Shown: positions 43,374-51,983 of the stretch, in pieces
Position numbering within the stretch: the first letter of the stretch is position 1
Layout of the letters: every line of letters begins with the position of its first letter
Assembly: GCF_024505145.1 (NCBI RefSeq)
Contig: NZ_JANIAA010000017.1
Location: forward strand, 1-64,000
DNA from: Streptomyces rugosispiralis
GTDB lineage: Bacteria; Actinomycetota; Actinomycetes; Streptomycetales; Streptomycetaceae
DNA: 64,000 nucleotides
Reading direction: 5' to 3'
The notes under the pieces: generated by a model
Databases searched by the model: none
The model's input: the letters and a program-made list of their open reading frames with translations, nothing else
Told to the model about the DNA's origin: nothing
Program-made: the position numbers and the translations under genes

Positions 43374-44383
43374 AGCAGCACCGCCCCGACCAGGGTCGAC
43401 ACCAGGACGGCGAGAACGAAGGTGGCGGGCGCGAACCGCAGCGCGAAGCCGCGGCCGAAGGTACCGGTCTGCATGGCGAACAGCTTCAGGTCGATCATCG
43501 GCCCGACGACGAGGAACGCCAGCCGTGCGGTGAGCGAGAATTGCGACAGGGACGCGGCCACGAAGGCGTCGGCCTCCGAGCAGATCGACAGCAGCACCGC
43601 GAGCACGGCCAGGGCCAGGATCGACACGACCGGGTCATCGGCGGCCCCGCGCAGCCAGCTCGCCGGGACCACGGCCTTGAGGGTGGCGGCGGCCATCGCG
43701 CCGACGACGAGGAAGCCACCGGCGTGCATCACATCGTGGCGCACGGACGCCCAGAACGCGGCGCCCTTGCCGTGGCCGTGGAAGGCGGGGCGGGCCGGTG
43801 GGCGCAGCCAGTCGGCCCGCCCCAGCCGCTGCCACAGCCAGCCCATCGCACACGCCACGAACAGACTCGCCACGAACCGGGCGAGCACCATCTGCGGCTG
43901 GCGGGGGAACGCGACGGCGGTGGCGGTCAGCACGATCGGGTTGATCGCCGGGGCGGACAGCAGGAACGCCAGCGCCGCCGCGGGGGTGACGCCCCTGCGC
44001 ACCAGCGCCCCGGCCACCGGGACGGAGGCGCATTCACAGCCGGGCAGCACCGCCCCGGCCACGCCCGCCACCGGCACCGCGACGGCGGGACGCCGCGGCA
44101 GCGCGCGGGCGAAGAACGACGGCGGGACGAACACCGCGATGAGCGCCGACAGCAGCACCCCGAGCACGAGGAAGGGCAGGGCCTGGAGGACCACCGCGGT
44201 GAACACGGTCATCCAGCTCTGTGCCACCGGGGCCGACAGCGCCCGGCGGACCGGCCCCTGTGCGACGACCACCACGAGCAGCAGCATGATGAGGCCGAGG
44301 GAGGAATCGAACCGCCCGCCCCGCGGATCGCCCGCGTCGCGGCGATCGGCCGCGGTCGGGGCCGCTTCGGTCGTGGTGGTCAC
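43370..44383 (-). CDS. DUF318/ArsP-type permease
   Basis: A 337-residue membrane protein with about eight hydrophobic segments. The conserved PGCECASVPVAGALVRRGV, SAPAINPIVLTAT and SEADAFVAASLS motifs define the DUF318 permease family. Some members (ArsP) export organoarsenicals; others associate with zinc homeostasis. It is translationally coupled to its TIGR03943 partner. No regulator or operator is obvious upstream. Confidence 0.88.
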   Translation of the reverse strand: MTTTTEAAPTAADRRDAGDPRGGRFDSSLGLIMLLLVVVVAQGPVRRALSAPVAQSWMTVFTAVVLQALPFLVLGVLLSALIAVFVPPSFFARALPRRPAVAVPVAGVAGAVLPGCECASVPVAGALVRRGVTPAAALAFLLSAPAINPIVLTATAVAFPRQPQMVLARFVASLFVACAMGWLWQRLGRADWLRPPARPAFHGHGKGAAFWASVRHDVMHAGGFLVVGAMAAATLKAVVPASWLRGAADDPVVSILALAVLAVLLSICSEADAFVAASLSQFSLTARLAFLVVGPMIDLKLFAMQTGTFGRGFALRFAPATFVLAVLVSTLVGAVLL

Positions 44384-44503
44384 GGGTGAGGTACCTCCGG
44401 CGTCGAGGGTGTGTGGCGCGGTTCCCCGCCCCCTCCAGTACGCCGGTTCGGCCCCGTGTGCTCACCGCGGCCGCCATGAACCGGAAGTCGTCCGCCGCTC
44501 GGC

Positions 44504-45658
44504 TCAGCCCAGGCTCACCCACGTGCCCAGGTCGGCGGAGCGGGTCATGGCGTCCAGCACGGTGGCGCTGTGCACGGCGTCGTCCAGGGTGGCGCCGTGG
44601 GCCGTGCCCTCGGCGATGGAGCGCAGGAAGTGGTACGCCTCGATCACCTTCAGATCGTCATAGCCCATACCGTTGGCCGAGCCGGGCTGGAAGGCGGCGT
44701 ACTCACCGTGCCCGGGGCCGACGTACACGGTGGACACGGGCTGGTCCTGGTACGCGGTGCCGCGGCTGACGCCGAGTTCGCCCATGCGCCGGAAGTCCCA
44801 GAACACCGCGCCCTCGGTGCCGTGGATCTCGAAGCCGTAGGTGTTCTGTTCGCCGACCGAGACCCGGCACGCCTCCAGCACCCCGCGGGCACCGGAGGCG
44901 AAGCGCAGCAGACACGAGACGTAGTCCTCGTTCTCCACCGGGCCCAGCTCGCCGCCGGTGGCCCGGGTGTGACCGGCGGTGGCGCCGGTGGGCCGGGCCC
45001 GTTCGGGTACGAACACGGCGGTGTCGGCGGTCAGCGCGTCGATCTCGCCGAGCAGGAAGCGGGCCAGGTCCACCCCGTGGGAGGCGAGGTCGCCCAGCAC
45101 TCCGCTGCCGCCCCGCGCACGTTCGTACCGCCAGGTCAGGGCCCCTTCGGGGTGGGCGGCGTAGTCGCTGAAGAGGCGGACGCGGGCGTGGGTGACGGTG
45201 CCGATCTCCCCGGCGGCGATCAGCGCGCGGGCGGTCTGGACAGCGGGTGCGTTGCGGTAGTTGAAGCCGACCGCGCCCTGGACCCCGGCCTCGGCCACGG
45301 CCCCGGCGACCGCGCGGGCGTCGTCGGCGGTGAGCCCGACCGGCTTCTCGATCCAGATGTGCTTGCCCGCACGGGCCATGGCGACGCCGATCTCGCGGTG
45401 CAGGAAGTTCGGCGCGGCGATGCTCACCGCCTGGACCCGGGGGTCGGCGGCCACCTCCTGCCAGTCCCGGGCGGCGGTGGCGAAGCCGTACCGCCCGGCG
45501 GCCTCCTCGGCGCGGCCGGGCACCTCGTCGGCGACGGCGACCAGTTCGGGCCGTACGGCCAGTTGCGGGAAGTGGTGCGGCAGCCGGACGTACGCCTGGG
45601 TGTGCACCCGTCCCATCCAGCCGAATCCCACGACGGCGACCCCGAGCGTGCTCACCAT
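44504..45658 (-). CDS. Gfo/Idh/MocA-family oxidoreductase
   Basis: A 384-residue sugar dehydrogenase. The N-terminal Rossmann domain reads VAVVGFGWMGRVHTQAY, IAAPNFLHREI and the family's EKPVGL catalytic lysine. The C-terminal beta-sheet domain has ARGGSGVLGDLASHGVDLARFLLG with the usual DxxxH. It probably oxidises or reduces a sugar or inositol-type substrate with NAD(P). The ATG at 45658 has AAGGGCAG upstream. It diverges from a LacI regulator across two matched operators, and a minus-strand TTGACA (45722-45727)/CAGTGT (45699-45704) pair could drive it. Confidence 0.92.
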   Translation of the reverse strand: MVSTLGVAVVGFGWMGRVHTQAYVRLPHHFPQLAVRPELVAVADEVPGRAEEAAGRYGFATAARDWQEVAADPRVQAVSIAAPNFLHREIGVAMARAGKHIWIEKPVGLTADDARAVAGAVAEAGVQGAVGFNYRNAPAVQTARALIAAGEIGTVTHARVRLFSDYAAHPEGALTWRYERARGGSGVLGDLASHGVDLARFLLGEIDALTADTAVFVPERARPTGATAGHTRATGGELGPVENEDYVSCLLRFASGARGVLEACRVSVGEQNTYGFEIHGTEGAVFWDFRRMGELGVSRGTAYQDQPVSTVYVGPGHGEYAAFQPGSANGMGYDDLKVIEAYHFLRSIAEGTAHGATLDDAVHSATVLDAMTRSADLGTWVSLG

Positions 45659-45671
45659 GACTGCCCTTCTT

Positions 45672-45683
45672 TGGACCGTTCCA
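45672..45683. promoter_or_regulatory. LacI-type operator O1 (oxidoreductase side)
   Basis: TGGACCGTTCCA is near-palindromic around the central CG. It is the exact reverse complement of the second site at 45755. It lies 14 bases from the oxidoreductase start, where a bound repressor would block transcription. Confidence 0.75.
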
Positions 45684-45754
45684 GATCTTTCCCGACCCAC
45701 ACTGAAAGCCATCCCCGCAGGTGTCAACCCCCTTTGACAACCGCATCCACCCTG

Positions 45755-45766
45755 TGGAACGGTCCA
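45755..45766. promoter_or_regulatory. LacI-type operator O2 (LacI side)
   Basis: TGGAACGGTCCA has its exact inverted match at 45672. It ends four bases before the lacI-like ATG, so binding would autorepress. The two sites are 83 bases apart start to start, close to eight helical turns, and could support looping. Confidence 0.75.
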
Positions 45767-45770
45767 GACC

Positions 45771-46778
45771 ATGAGACCACCGACGATCCGCGATGTCGCC
45801 GAACGGGCCGGAGTGTCGAAGTCGCTGGTCTCCCTGGTGCTGCGCGGCTCCCAGCAGGTGCGCCCCGAGAAGCGGCGGGCCGTCCTGGCCGCCGTCGAGG
45901 AGCTCGGCTACCGGCCCAACGCCGCCGCGCGCAGCCTCAGCGAGCGGCGCACCCGGACCGTCGGAGTGCTCCTGAACGATCTGCGCAACCCCTGGTTCGT
46001 GGAACTGCTCGACGGCCTCAACTCCGAGCTGTACGCGAGCGGTCTGCGCACCCTGCTGGCCGACGGCCGGCTCAACCGGCGGCTCGGCGAGGACCTCACC
46101 CACACCTTCACCGAGCTGCGGGTGGACGGCCTGATCGCCGTGGGCACCCTCCCGGACCCGGCGGCGGTGCGCACGGCGGCCGCGCGGGTGCCCACAGTGG
46201 TCGCGGGCACCCGCGAGCCCGTGCTGCCCCATGTGGACATCGTCGCGGGCGACGACGAGCTGGGCGCCCGGCTGGCCACCGAGCACCTCATCGGCCTGGG
46301 CCACCGGCACATCGCCCATATCGCCGGGCAGGGCGTGGTGGGCGCACTGCGCCGCCGTGGCTTCGAGGCGGTCATGCGCGAGCACGGCCTGTCCGCGTCG
46401 GCGACCGTGGAGCAGGGCGATCTGACCGAGGAGGGCGGCTACCGGGCCACGGTCCGGCTGCTGGGCGCGCCGCACCGGCCCACCGCCGTCTTCGCGTTCA
46501 ACGACATGGCCGGGGTCGGCGCCCTGTCGGCCGCCGAGGAGCTCGGCCTGCGGGTGCCGGGCGACCTCGCCCTCGTCGGCTACGACAACACCTATCTCGC
46601 GCGGCTGCGCCATCTGTGGCTCACCACCGTGGACAACGCCGGTCATGACATCGGCCGCCGCGCCGCGCGCCGGCTGCTCGACCGGATCGCCGACCCCGCG
46701 CGCCCCGGCGAGGTGGCCCTCACCGCCCCGGTGCTGGAGGTCCGCGGCACGACGGCGCCGCCGCGTTCGGCGGACTGA
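45771..46778 (+). CDS. LacI-family transcriptional regulator
   Basis: A 335-residue regulator. The N-terminal helix-turn-helix is IRDVAERAGVSKSLVSLVLRGSQQV with the LacI hinge SERRTRTVGVLLNDLRNPWF. The periplasmic-binding-protein-type ligand domain runs to the C-terminus (FNDMAGVGALSAAEELGLRVPGDLALVGYDNTYLA). The operator ends four bases before the ATG and no ribosome site is visible, so the message may be leaderless. It should control the divergent oxidoreductase and perhaps the downstream GH51 gene. Confidence 0.93.
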   Translation: MRPPTIRDVAERAGVSKSLVSLVLRGSQQVRPEKRRAVLAAVEELGYRPNAAARSLSERRTRTVGVLLNDLRNPWFVELLDGLNSELYASGLRTLLADGRLNRRLGEDLTHTFTELRVDGLIAVGTLPDPAAVRTAAARVPTVVAGTREPVLPHVDIVAGDDELGARLATEHLIGLGHRHIAHIAGQGVVGALRRRGFEAVMREHGLSASATVEQGDLTEEGGYRATVRLLGAPHRPTAVFAFNDMAGVGALSAAEELGLRVPGDLALVGYDNTYLARLRHLWLTTVDNAGHDIGRRAARRLLDRIADPARPGEVALTAPVLEVRGTTAPPRSAD

Positions 46779-46812
46779 GAGCCGGTGCCATATCCCCGTC
46801 GCGCACCGGCCA

Positions 46813-46879
46813 TTGACGCCCCGTAGGTCCCCTGCCTATCGTCCGTTCGAAGTACTGAGCAGTGTCCGATATTTCGAAC
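46813..46879 (+). promoter_or_regulatory. promoter and inverted repeat upstream of GH51 gene
   Basis: TTGACG (46813-46818) and TATCGT (46837-46842) are spaced by 18 bases. Downstream, GTTCGAA (46845-46851) and TTCGAAC (46873-46879) form a 7-bp inverted pair with a 21-base gap, ending 22 bases before the ATG. It could be a second operator, distinct from the LacI sites. Confidence 0.55.
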
Positions 46880-46901
46880 ATTCTGCGGTACAGGAGTCGC
46901 C

Positions 46902-49481
46902 ATGCGAACAACGGGACGTATCAGACGGGGCCCCGGCCTCACCGTGAGCGCCCTGCTCACCACCTCGCTCGCCGCCGCGTTGCTCACCGACCCCACGGCC
47001 GCCGGGGCCTCCTCCGCGGCCGTGACCGACTACTCGATCACCGTCGATCAGGACCGCGCGGGCCCGGAGATCGACGACGCGATGTACGGCGTCTTCTACG
47101 AGGACATCAACCGCGCGGCGGACGGCGGGCTGTACGCCGAGCTCGTCCAGAACCGGTCCTTCGAGTACGACACCGCCGACAACGCCTCGTACACCCCGCT
47201 CACCTCGTGGACCGAGACGGCGACCGGTGGCGCCACCGGCACGGCGCGCGTGGTGAACGACGCGGCCCGGCTCAATGAGAACAACCGCGCCTATCTGCGG
47301 CTTGACCTCCGCGGGGACGGCGGCGGCGCCGGGGGGGGATACGGCGTCACCAACTCCGGCTACAACACCGGCATCGCCGTCCGGGCCGGAAAGAAGTACG
47401 ACTTCTCGGTCTGGGCCCGCACCGACAACCCCTCGGGCACCCCGCTGACGATCGGTCTGCACACCGCCTCGGGCGCCACCGCGCTCGCCACCCCGCTGCG
47501 CGCCACCGTGCGCGGGGACCGCTGGACGAAGTACACCGGGACCCTCACCGCGCGAGCCACGGACGCCACCGGACGGCTCGCGGTGACCGCGGGCGGTGGC
47601 GGCACCGTCCGGCTCGACATGGTCTCCCTCTTCCCCCGCGACACCTACAAGGGCCACCCGAACGGGCTGCGCAAGGACCTCGCGGAAAAGATCGCCGGGC
47701 TGAAGCCGGGCTTCCTGCGCTTCCCGGGCGGCTGTCTGGTGAACACCGGAAGCCATGAGGCGTACGAGGCGCCGGGCTGGGAGCGCAAGCGGTCCTACCA
47801 GTGGAAGGACACCGTCGGCCCGGTCGAGGAGCGGCCCACCAACGCCAACTTCTGGGGCTACAACCAGTCCTACGGCCTCGGCTACTACGAGTACTTCCAG
47901 TTCGCCGAGGACATCGGCGCCAGACCGCTGCCCGTGGTGCCCGCGCTCGTCACCGGCTGCGGCCAGAACAAGGCCACCGACGACCCCGAACTGCTCAAGC
48001 GCCACATCCAGGACACCCTCGATCTGATCGAGTTCGCCAATGGGCCGGTGACCTCCACCTGGGGCAAGAAACGGGCTCAGATGGGCCATCCGACCCCCTT
48101 CGGCCTGGACCGGCTGGAGGTGGGCAACGAGGAGAACCTCCCCGACGCCTTCTTCGAGCGGTTCACCGAGTTCCGCGAGGCCATCGAGGCCAAGCACCCG
48201 GAGATCACGGTGATCAGCAACTCCGGACCCGACGACAGCGGTGTCACCTTCGACCGCGCGTGGGAGCTGAACCGCGCGGCCAAGGTGAAGATGGTCGACG
48301 AGCACTACTACAACAGCCCGCGGTGGTTCCTGGAGAACAACAACCGCTACGACTCCTACGACCGCCAGGGCCCGAAGGTGTTCCTCGGCGAATACGCCTC
48401 GCAGGACAACCGCTTCTCCAACTCCCTCGCCGAGGCCGCGTACATGACCGGCCTGGAGCGCAACGCCGACGTGGTCGAGATGGCCTCCTACGCCCCGCTG
48501 CTGGCCAACGAGGACTACGTCCAGTGGCGGCCGGATCTGATCTGGTTCGACAACGCCGCCGCCTGGGGCTCGACCAGCTATGAGACCCAGAAGCTGTTCA
48601 TGAACAACGTCGGGGACCAGGTGGTGCCGAGCCGGGCGTCCGCCACCCCGTCCCTCCCCTCCGGCCCGATCACCGGCGCCGTCGGCCTGTCCACCTGGGC
48701 CACCAGCGCCGCGTACGACGACGTCCAGGTCACCTCGGCGGACGGGGCCACCCTGCTCAGCGACGACTTCTCCGGCGGCGACGGCAAGTGGACCAAGGCC
48801 ACCGGGACCGGCTCCTGGCAGGTGCGGGACGGCGCGTACGTCCAGTCCGACACCGCCGCCGAGAACACCATGGTCACCGCGGGCGACAGCGGCTGGCAGA
48901 ACTACGACCTGAAGCTGAGGGCCACCAAGCGCGCGGGCAGCGAGGGCTTCCTCATCGCCTTCGGGGTCAAGGACACCGGCAACTACTACTGGTGGAACCT
49001 CGGCGGCTGGGGCAACACCCGGTCCGCCGTGGAGAAGGCCACGGACGGCGCCAAGCAGACGATGGCCGAGGACGGCACGAAGATCGAGACGGGCCGGTCG
49101 TACGACGTGCGGATCGAGGTCCGCGGCCGCCAGGTGACGCTGTACCTGGACGGGAAGAAGTGGGGTTCGTTCACCGACGACCAGGTGGCCGAGCCGTTCC
49201 GCCAGGTGGTGACCCGCGACAAGGCCACCGGTGAGCTCATCGTCAAGGTGGTCAACGCCCAGGACGCGGCCGCCCGTACCCGGATCGACCTCGGCCGGGG
49301 GGTCAAGGTCCGGCGGACCGCACGGCTGACCACGCTCCAGGGCGACCCGGACGCGGTGAACACCGCCACCGATCAGCCCATCAAGCCGAGCAGTTCCACA
49401 TTCGACGGTGTGGGCACCACCTTCGACTACACCTTCCCGGCCAACTCCATCACCTTCATGCGGATCGCCACGCGGAAGTGA
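46902..49481 (+). CDS. secreted GH51 alpha-L-arabinofuranosidase with accessory domains
   Basis: An 859-residue secreted enzyme with a Sec signal peptide (cleavage near residue 35). A CBM4_9-like beta-sandwich lies at about 110-245. The GH51 TIM barrel starts at GFLRFPGGC, with acid/base Glu410 (VGNEENLP) and nucleophile Glu497 (FLGEYAS). A concanavalin A/LamG-like insert (about 610-770, DDFSGGDGKWTKATG to YLDGKKWGSF) interrupts the C-terminal beta-sandwich. It removes L-arabinofuranosyl side chains from arabinoxylan or arabinan outside the cell. GGAG precedes the ATG. It follows the LacI gene and probably belongs to its regulon. Confidence 0.95.
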   Translation: MRTTGRIRRGPGLTVSALLTTSLAAALLTDPTAAGASSAAVTDYSITVDQDRAGPEIDDAMYGVFYEDINRAADGGLYAELVQNRSFEYDTADNASYTPLTSWTETATGGATGTARVVNDAARLNENNRAYLRLDLRGDGGGAGGGYGVTNSGYNTGIAVRAGKKYDFSVWARTDNPSGTPLTIGLHTASGATALATPLRATVRGDRWTKYTGTLTARATDATGRLAVTAGGGGTVRLDMVSLFPRDTYKGHPNGLRKDLAEKIAGLKPGFLRFPGGCLVNTGSHEAYEAPGWERKRSYQWKDTVGPVEERPTNANFWGYNQSYGLGYYEYFQFAEDIGARPLPVVPALVTGCGQNKATDDPELLKRHIQDTLDLIEFANGPVTSTWGKKRAQMGHPTPFGLDRLEVGNEENLPDAFFERFTEFREAIEAKHPEITVISNSGPDDSGVTFDRAWELNRAAKVKMVDEHYYNSPRWFLENNNRYDSYDRQGPKVFLGEYASQDNRFSNSLAEAAYMTGLERNADVVEMASYAPLLANEDYVQWRPDLIWFDNAAAWGSTSYETQKLFMNNVGDQVVPSRASATPSLPSGPITGAVGLSTWATSAAYDDVQVTSADGATLLSDDFSGGDGKWTKATGTGSWQVRDGAYVQSDTAAENTMVTAGDSGWQNYDLKLRATKRAGSEGFLIAFGVKDTGNYYWWNLGGWGNTRSAVEKATDGAKQTMAEDGTKIETGRSYDVRIEVRGRQVTLYLDGKKWGSFTDDQVAEPFRQVVTRDKATGELIVKVVNAQDAAARTRIDLGRGVKVRRTARLTTLQGDPDAVNTATDQPIKPSSSTFDGVGTTFDYTFPANSITFMRIATRK

Positions 49482-49623
49482 GGCGGGCTCGCGGCCGGTG
49501 ACCCGGTCGGTCGCCGGCCGCGGTCTCATCCGCGGCTTCGACCGCCGAGCGCACCGCCCGGCGCGCCCACCGCCAGGCCGAGGACGACCATCACGACAAT
49601 GTGAACGATGAGGGGTAATTTAA

Positions 49624-49641
49624 TTCAGTCGCTTGACTTAA
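49624..49641. promoter_or_regulatory. TetR-type inverted repeat upstream of the small ORF/TetR/P450 unit
   Basis: TTCAGTCGCTTGACTTAA has arms TTCAGTC and GACTTAA that match in six of seven positions around a GCTT spacer, inside an AT-rich patch (GGGTAATTTAATTCAGTC). It lies 65 bases before the small ORF. It is likely the operator of the TetR protein encoded just downstream. Confidence 0.6.
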
Positions 49642-49706
49642 GCGTGCCCCATGGGGTTGCCTGATCTTGTCGATGACCGCCCGGCCCCGGAGCGAGGGAG
49701 AGCGTC

Positions 49707-49916
49707 GTGACTTCAGGAGATGGCGAGCGGTTACAGGTGCCGTCCGGCCCGCGGTTCACCCGGCTGCCGAACGCCGCAGACGCGGCCCGCGTGCCGGACA
49801 GCGAGTCGGACGGGATGTCCGACGCGAAGCCGGTGACCACCGGCCGGGCACTGCCGGTCGCCGGGCCCGAGGGCCTGGCCGTGGGCGGGCCCTGCTGCCT
49901 TCCGGTGCGGTGGTGA
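49707..49916 (+). CDS. small ORF (69 aa) translationally coupled to TetR; Cys-Cys C-terminus
   Basis: A GTG at 49707 follows GAGGGAGAG at a good distance, giving a 69-residue frame that stops at 49914-49916, overlapping an in-frame TetR GTG (49913) in a GTGA. The N-terminal part is polar with no membrane segment, and the end reads GGPCCLPVRW, with adjacent cysteines and a terminal tryptophan. I recognise no family. It may be a short regulatory or precursor-type peptide, or only a translated leader that couples to TetR. Confidence 0.45.
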   Translation: MTSGDGERLQVPSGPRFTRLPNAADAARVPDSESDGMSDAKPVTTGRALPVAGPEGLAVGGPCCLPVRW

Positions 49917-49918
49917 CC

Positions 49919-50563
49919 ATGGCGGACCGGGCCGTACGGCACGAGCGGGCCGATGCCACGCGTGGGGCGATCCTCGCCGCCGCGGAGCGGCTGTTCGCCG
50001 AGCGCGGGGTGTACGCGGTCTCCAACCGCCAGGTCAGCGAGGCCGCCGGGCAGGGCAACAACGCGGCGGTCGGCTACCACTTCGGCACCAAGGCCGACCT
50101 GGTGCGGGCGATCGCCCGGCCACACGCCGAGCAGGTCGAGCGGTTGCGCCTGCGGATTCTGGGCGAGATCGGCGACTCCACCGACGTACGGGACTGGGTG
50201 GCCTGTCTGGTGCGTCCGGTTCTCGAGCATCTGGCGGAGCTGCCCAGCCCGACCTGGTACGCGCGGTTCTGCGCCCAGGTGATGACCGACCCGGCGCTCC
50301 ACGAGATCATGACCGATGAGTCCCTGGCCTCTCCGGCGCTCCAGCGGACCGTCGAGGGGTTCAACCGGTGTCTCCCCGAGCTGCCGCTCGAGGTGCACAT
50401 CGAGCGCGGGGCCATGGCGCGCCAGCTGATCCTGCACATATGCGCCGAGCGGGAACGCGCACTCGCCGAGAACACCGCCACGCCCCGGTCCAGCTGGCAC
50501 GACGCCGCCACCGGCCTGATCGACGGGATCGTCGGGCTGTGGCTGGCGCCCGTCACCCGCTGA
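49919..50563 (+). CDS. TetR-family transcriptional regulator
   Basis: A 214-residue TetR protein with helix-turn-helix RGAILAAAERLFAERGVYAVSNRQVSEAAGQGNNAAVGYHFGTKADLVRAI. A longer C-terminal ligand domain ends IDGIVGLWLAPVTR. The ATG at 49919 is used here; an in-frame GTG at 49913 overlaps the small ORF's stop. A P450 gene follows 50 bases later. It probably represses the unit through the inverted repeat at 49624 and responds to the P450's substrate. Confidence 0.9.
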   Translation: MADRAVRHERADATRGAILAAAERLFAERGVYAVSNRQVSEAAGQGNNAAVGYHFGTKADLVRAIARPHAEQVERLRLRILGEIGDSTDVRDWVACLVRPVLEHLAELPSPTWYARFCAQVMTDPALHEIMTDESLASPALQRTVEGFNRCLPELPLEVHIERGAMARQLILHICAERERALAENTATPRSSWHDAATGLIDGIVGLWLAPVTR

Positions 50564-50591
50564 CGGGGGACAACGGGGGTTCCACCACACG

Positions 50592-50608
50592 CCTCAAACG
50601 AATTGAGG
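50592..50608 (+). promoter_or_regulatory. hairpin covering the P450 ribosome site
   Basis: CCTCAA and TTGAGG pair across a 5-base loop (ACGAA). The 3' arm contains GAGG of the P450 ribosome site, six bases from the ATG, so folding would hide it. It could uncouple or tune P450 translation relative to TetR, or serve as a protein-binding dyad. Confidence 0.5.
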
Positions 50609-50613
50609 GAGCG

Positions 50614-51843
50614 ATGACCAGCACAGTGAACCCGGTGGACGAGCGCGCCGCGCGGGCCCCGGAGTTTCCGATGGCCAGGGCGGCGGGCTGCCCGTTCGAC
50701 CCGCCCCCGGCGCTGCGGGACCTGCAGCGGGAGGGCCCGCTGGCGAAGGTCCGCCTCTGGGACGGCAGCACCCCGTGGCTGGTGACCCGGTACGCCGATC
50801 AGCGGGCGCTGCTGGGCGACCCGAGGGTCAGCGCCGACATCTACCGGCCCGGCTACCCCCGCCAGGCCCCCATGCCGCCCGGAGGTATAGGGGTCAGCTT
50901 CATCCTCAAGGACGACCCGGAGCACGCCCAGCTGCGGCGGATGGTGACGGCGCCGTTCGCCATCAAGCGGGTGGAGGCCATGCGGCCCGGTGTGCAGAGG
51001 ATCGTGGACGATCTGATCGACGAGCTGCTGGCCGGTCCGAACCCGGTGGACCTGGTGGAGGCGTTCGCCCTGCCGGTGCCCTCGCTGGTCATCTGTCAGC
51101 TGCTCGGAGTGCCCTACGCCGACCACGACTTCTTCCAGGACAACAGCAAGGTCATCATCAACCGGGATGTCACCCCCGAGCAGCGCTCGGCCGCCCATGG
51201 CAACCTGATCGAGTATCTGGACGGCCTGATGGGCGAGAAGATGGCCCATCCCGTGGAGGATCTGCTGTCCGGTCTCGCCGAGCGGGTCACGGCGGGCGAG
51301 CTGTCCCGCAACGAGGCGGCGCAGATGGGTGTGCTGCTGCTGATCGCGGGTCACGAGACCACCGCGAACATGATCGCGCTCGGCACTCTCGCCCTGTTCG
51401 AGCACCCCGAACAGCTCGCGCTGCTGCGCGACACCGACGACCGCCGGCTGATCGCCTCGGCGGTGGAGGAGCTGCTGCGCTATCTGCACATCACCCACAG
51501 CGGGCGGCGCCGGGTGGCGGTGGCGGACATCGAGATCGGCGGGGAGGTCATCCGCGCGGGCGAGGGGCTGATCCTCGCCAATGACATCGCCAACCGCGAC
51601 CCCGGGATGTTCGCCGAGCCCGACCGGCTGGACCTCCGGCGGGACGCCCGCCGCCATGTGGCCTTCGGCTTCGGGGTGCACCAGTGCCTGGGCCAGCCGC
51701 TGGCCCGGATGGAGCTCCAGGTCGTCTACGGCACCCTCTACCGCCGTATCCCCACCCTGCGCCCGGCCACCGAGCTGGAGCGGATCCCGTTCAAACACGA
51801 CGGATCGGTCTACGGCGTCTACGAACTCCCCGTGGCCTGGTGA
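50614..51843 (+). CDS. cytochrome P450 (CYP105-like)
   Basis: A 409-residue bacterial P450. The I-helix is LLLIAGHETTANMIALG, the K-helix ExxR is EELLRYLHITHSGRRR, and heme-ligand Cys358 lies in AFGFGVHQCLGQPLAR. The length and the C-terminal GVYELPVAW are typical of CYP105 and relatives, which hydroxylate secondary metabolites or xenobiotics. GAGGGA precedes the ATG at 50614. No ferredoxin gene follows, although CYP105 genes often have one. An almost exact copy of its last codons lies just past the stop. Confidence 0.95.
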   Translation: MTSTVNPVDERAARAPEFPMARAAGCPFDPPPALRDLQREGPLAKVRLWDGSTPWLVTRYADQRALLGDPRVSADIYRPGYPRQAPMPPGGIGVSFILKDDPEHAQLRRMVTAPFAIKRVEAMRPGVQRIVDDLIDELLAGPNPVDLVEAFALPVPSLVICQLLGVPYADHDFFQDNSKVIINRDVTPEQRSAAHGNLIEYLDGLMGEKMAHPVEDLLSGLAERVTAGELSRNEAAQMGVLLLIAGHETTANMIALGTLALFEHPEQLALLRDTDDRRLIASAVEELLRYLHITHSGRRRVAVADIEIGGEVIRAGEGLILANDIANRDPGMFAEPDRLDLRRDARRHVAFGFGVHQCLGQPLARMELQVVYGTLYRRIPTLRPATELERIPFKHDGSVYGVYELPVAW

Positions 51844-51895
51844 CAGACGTCTACGAACTGCCCCTGACCTGGTGACGAAGGAGTAGACCCGCCGC

Positions 51896-51930
51896 CGCGG
51901 GCGGCGGCGGCCCGGCCGCCGCCGCCCGCG
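51896..51930. terminator. strong GC hairpin between P450 and GPP34 genes
   Basis: Two 15-bp perfect arms (51896-51910 and 51916-51930) surround a CCCGG loop. No T-run follows on either strand. It lies between convergent genes and is probably a bidirectional intrinsic terminator of the T-less type common in Streptomyces. Confidence 0.7.
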
Positions 51931-51983
51931 ATCGCCGCGCCACCCCCGGCGGCGTCCGCCGCTCCCCCGTCACCGTCACACGG

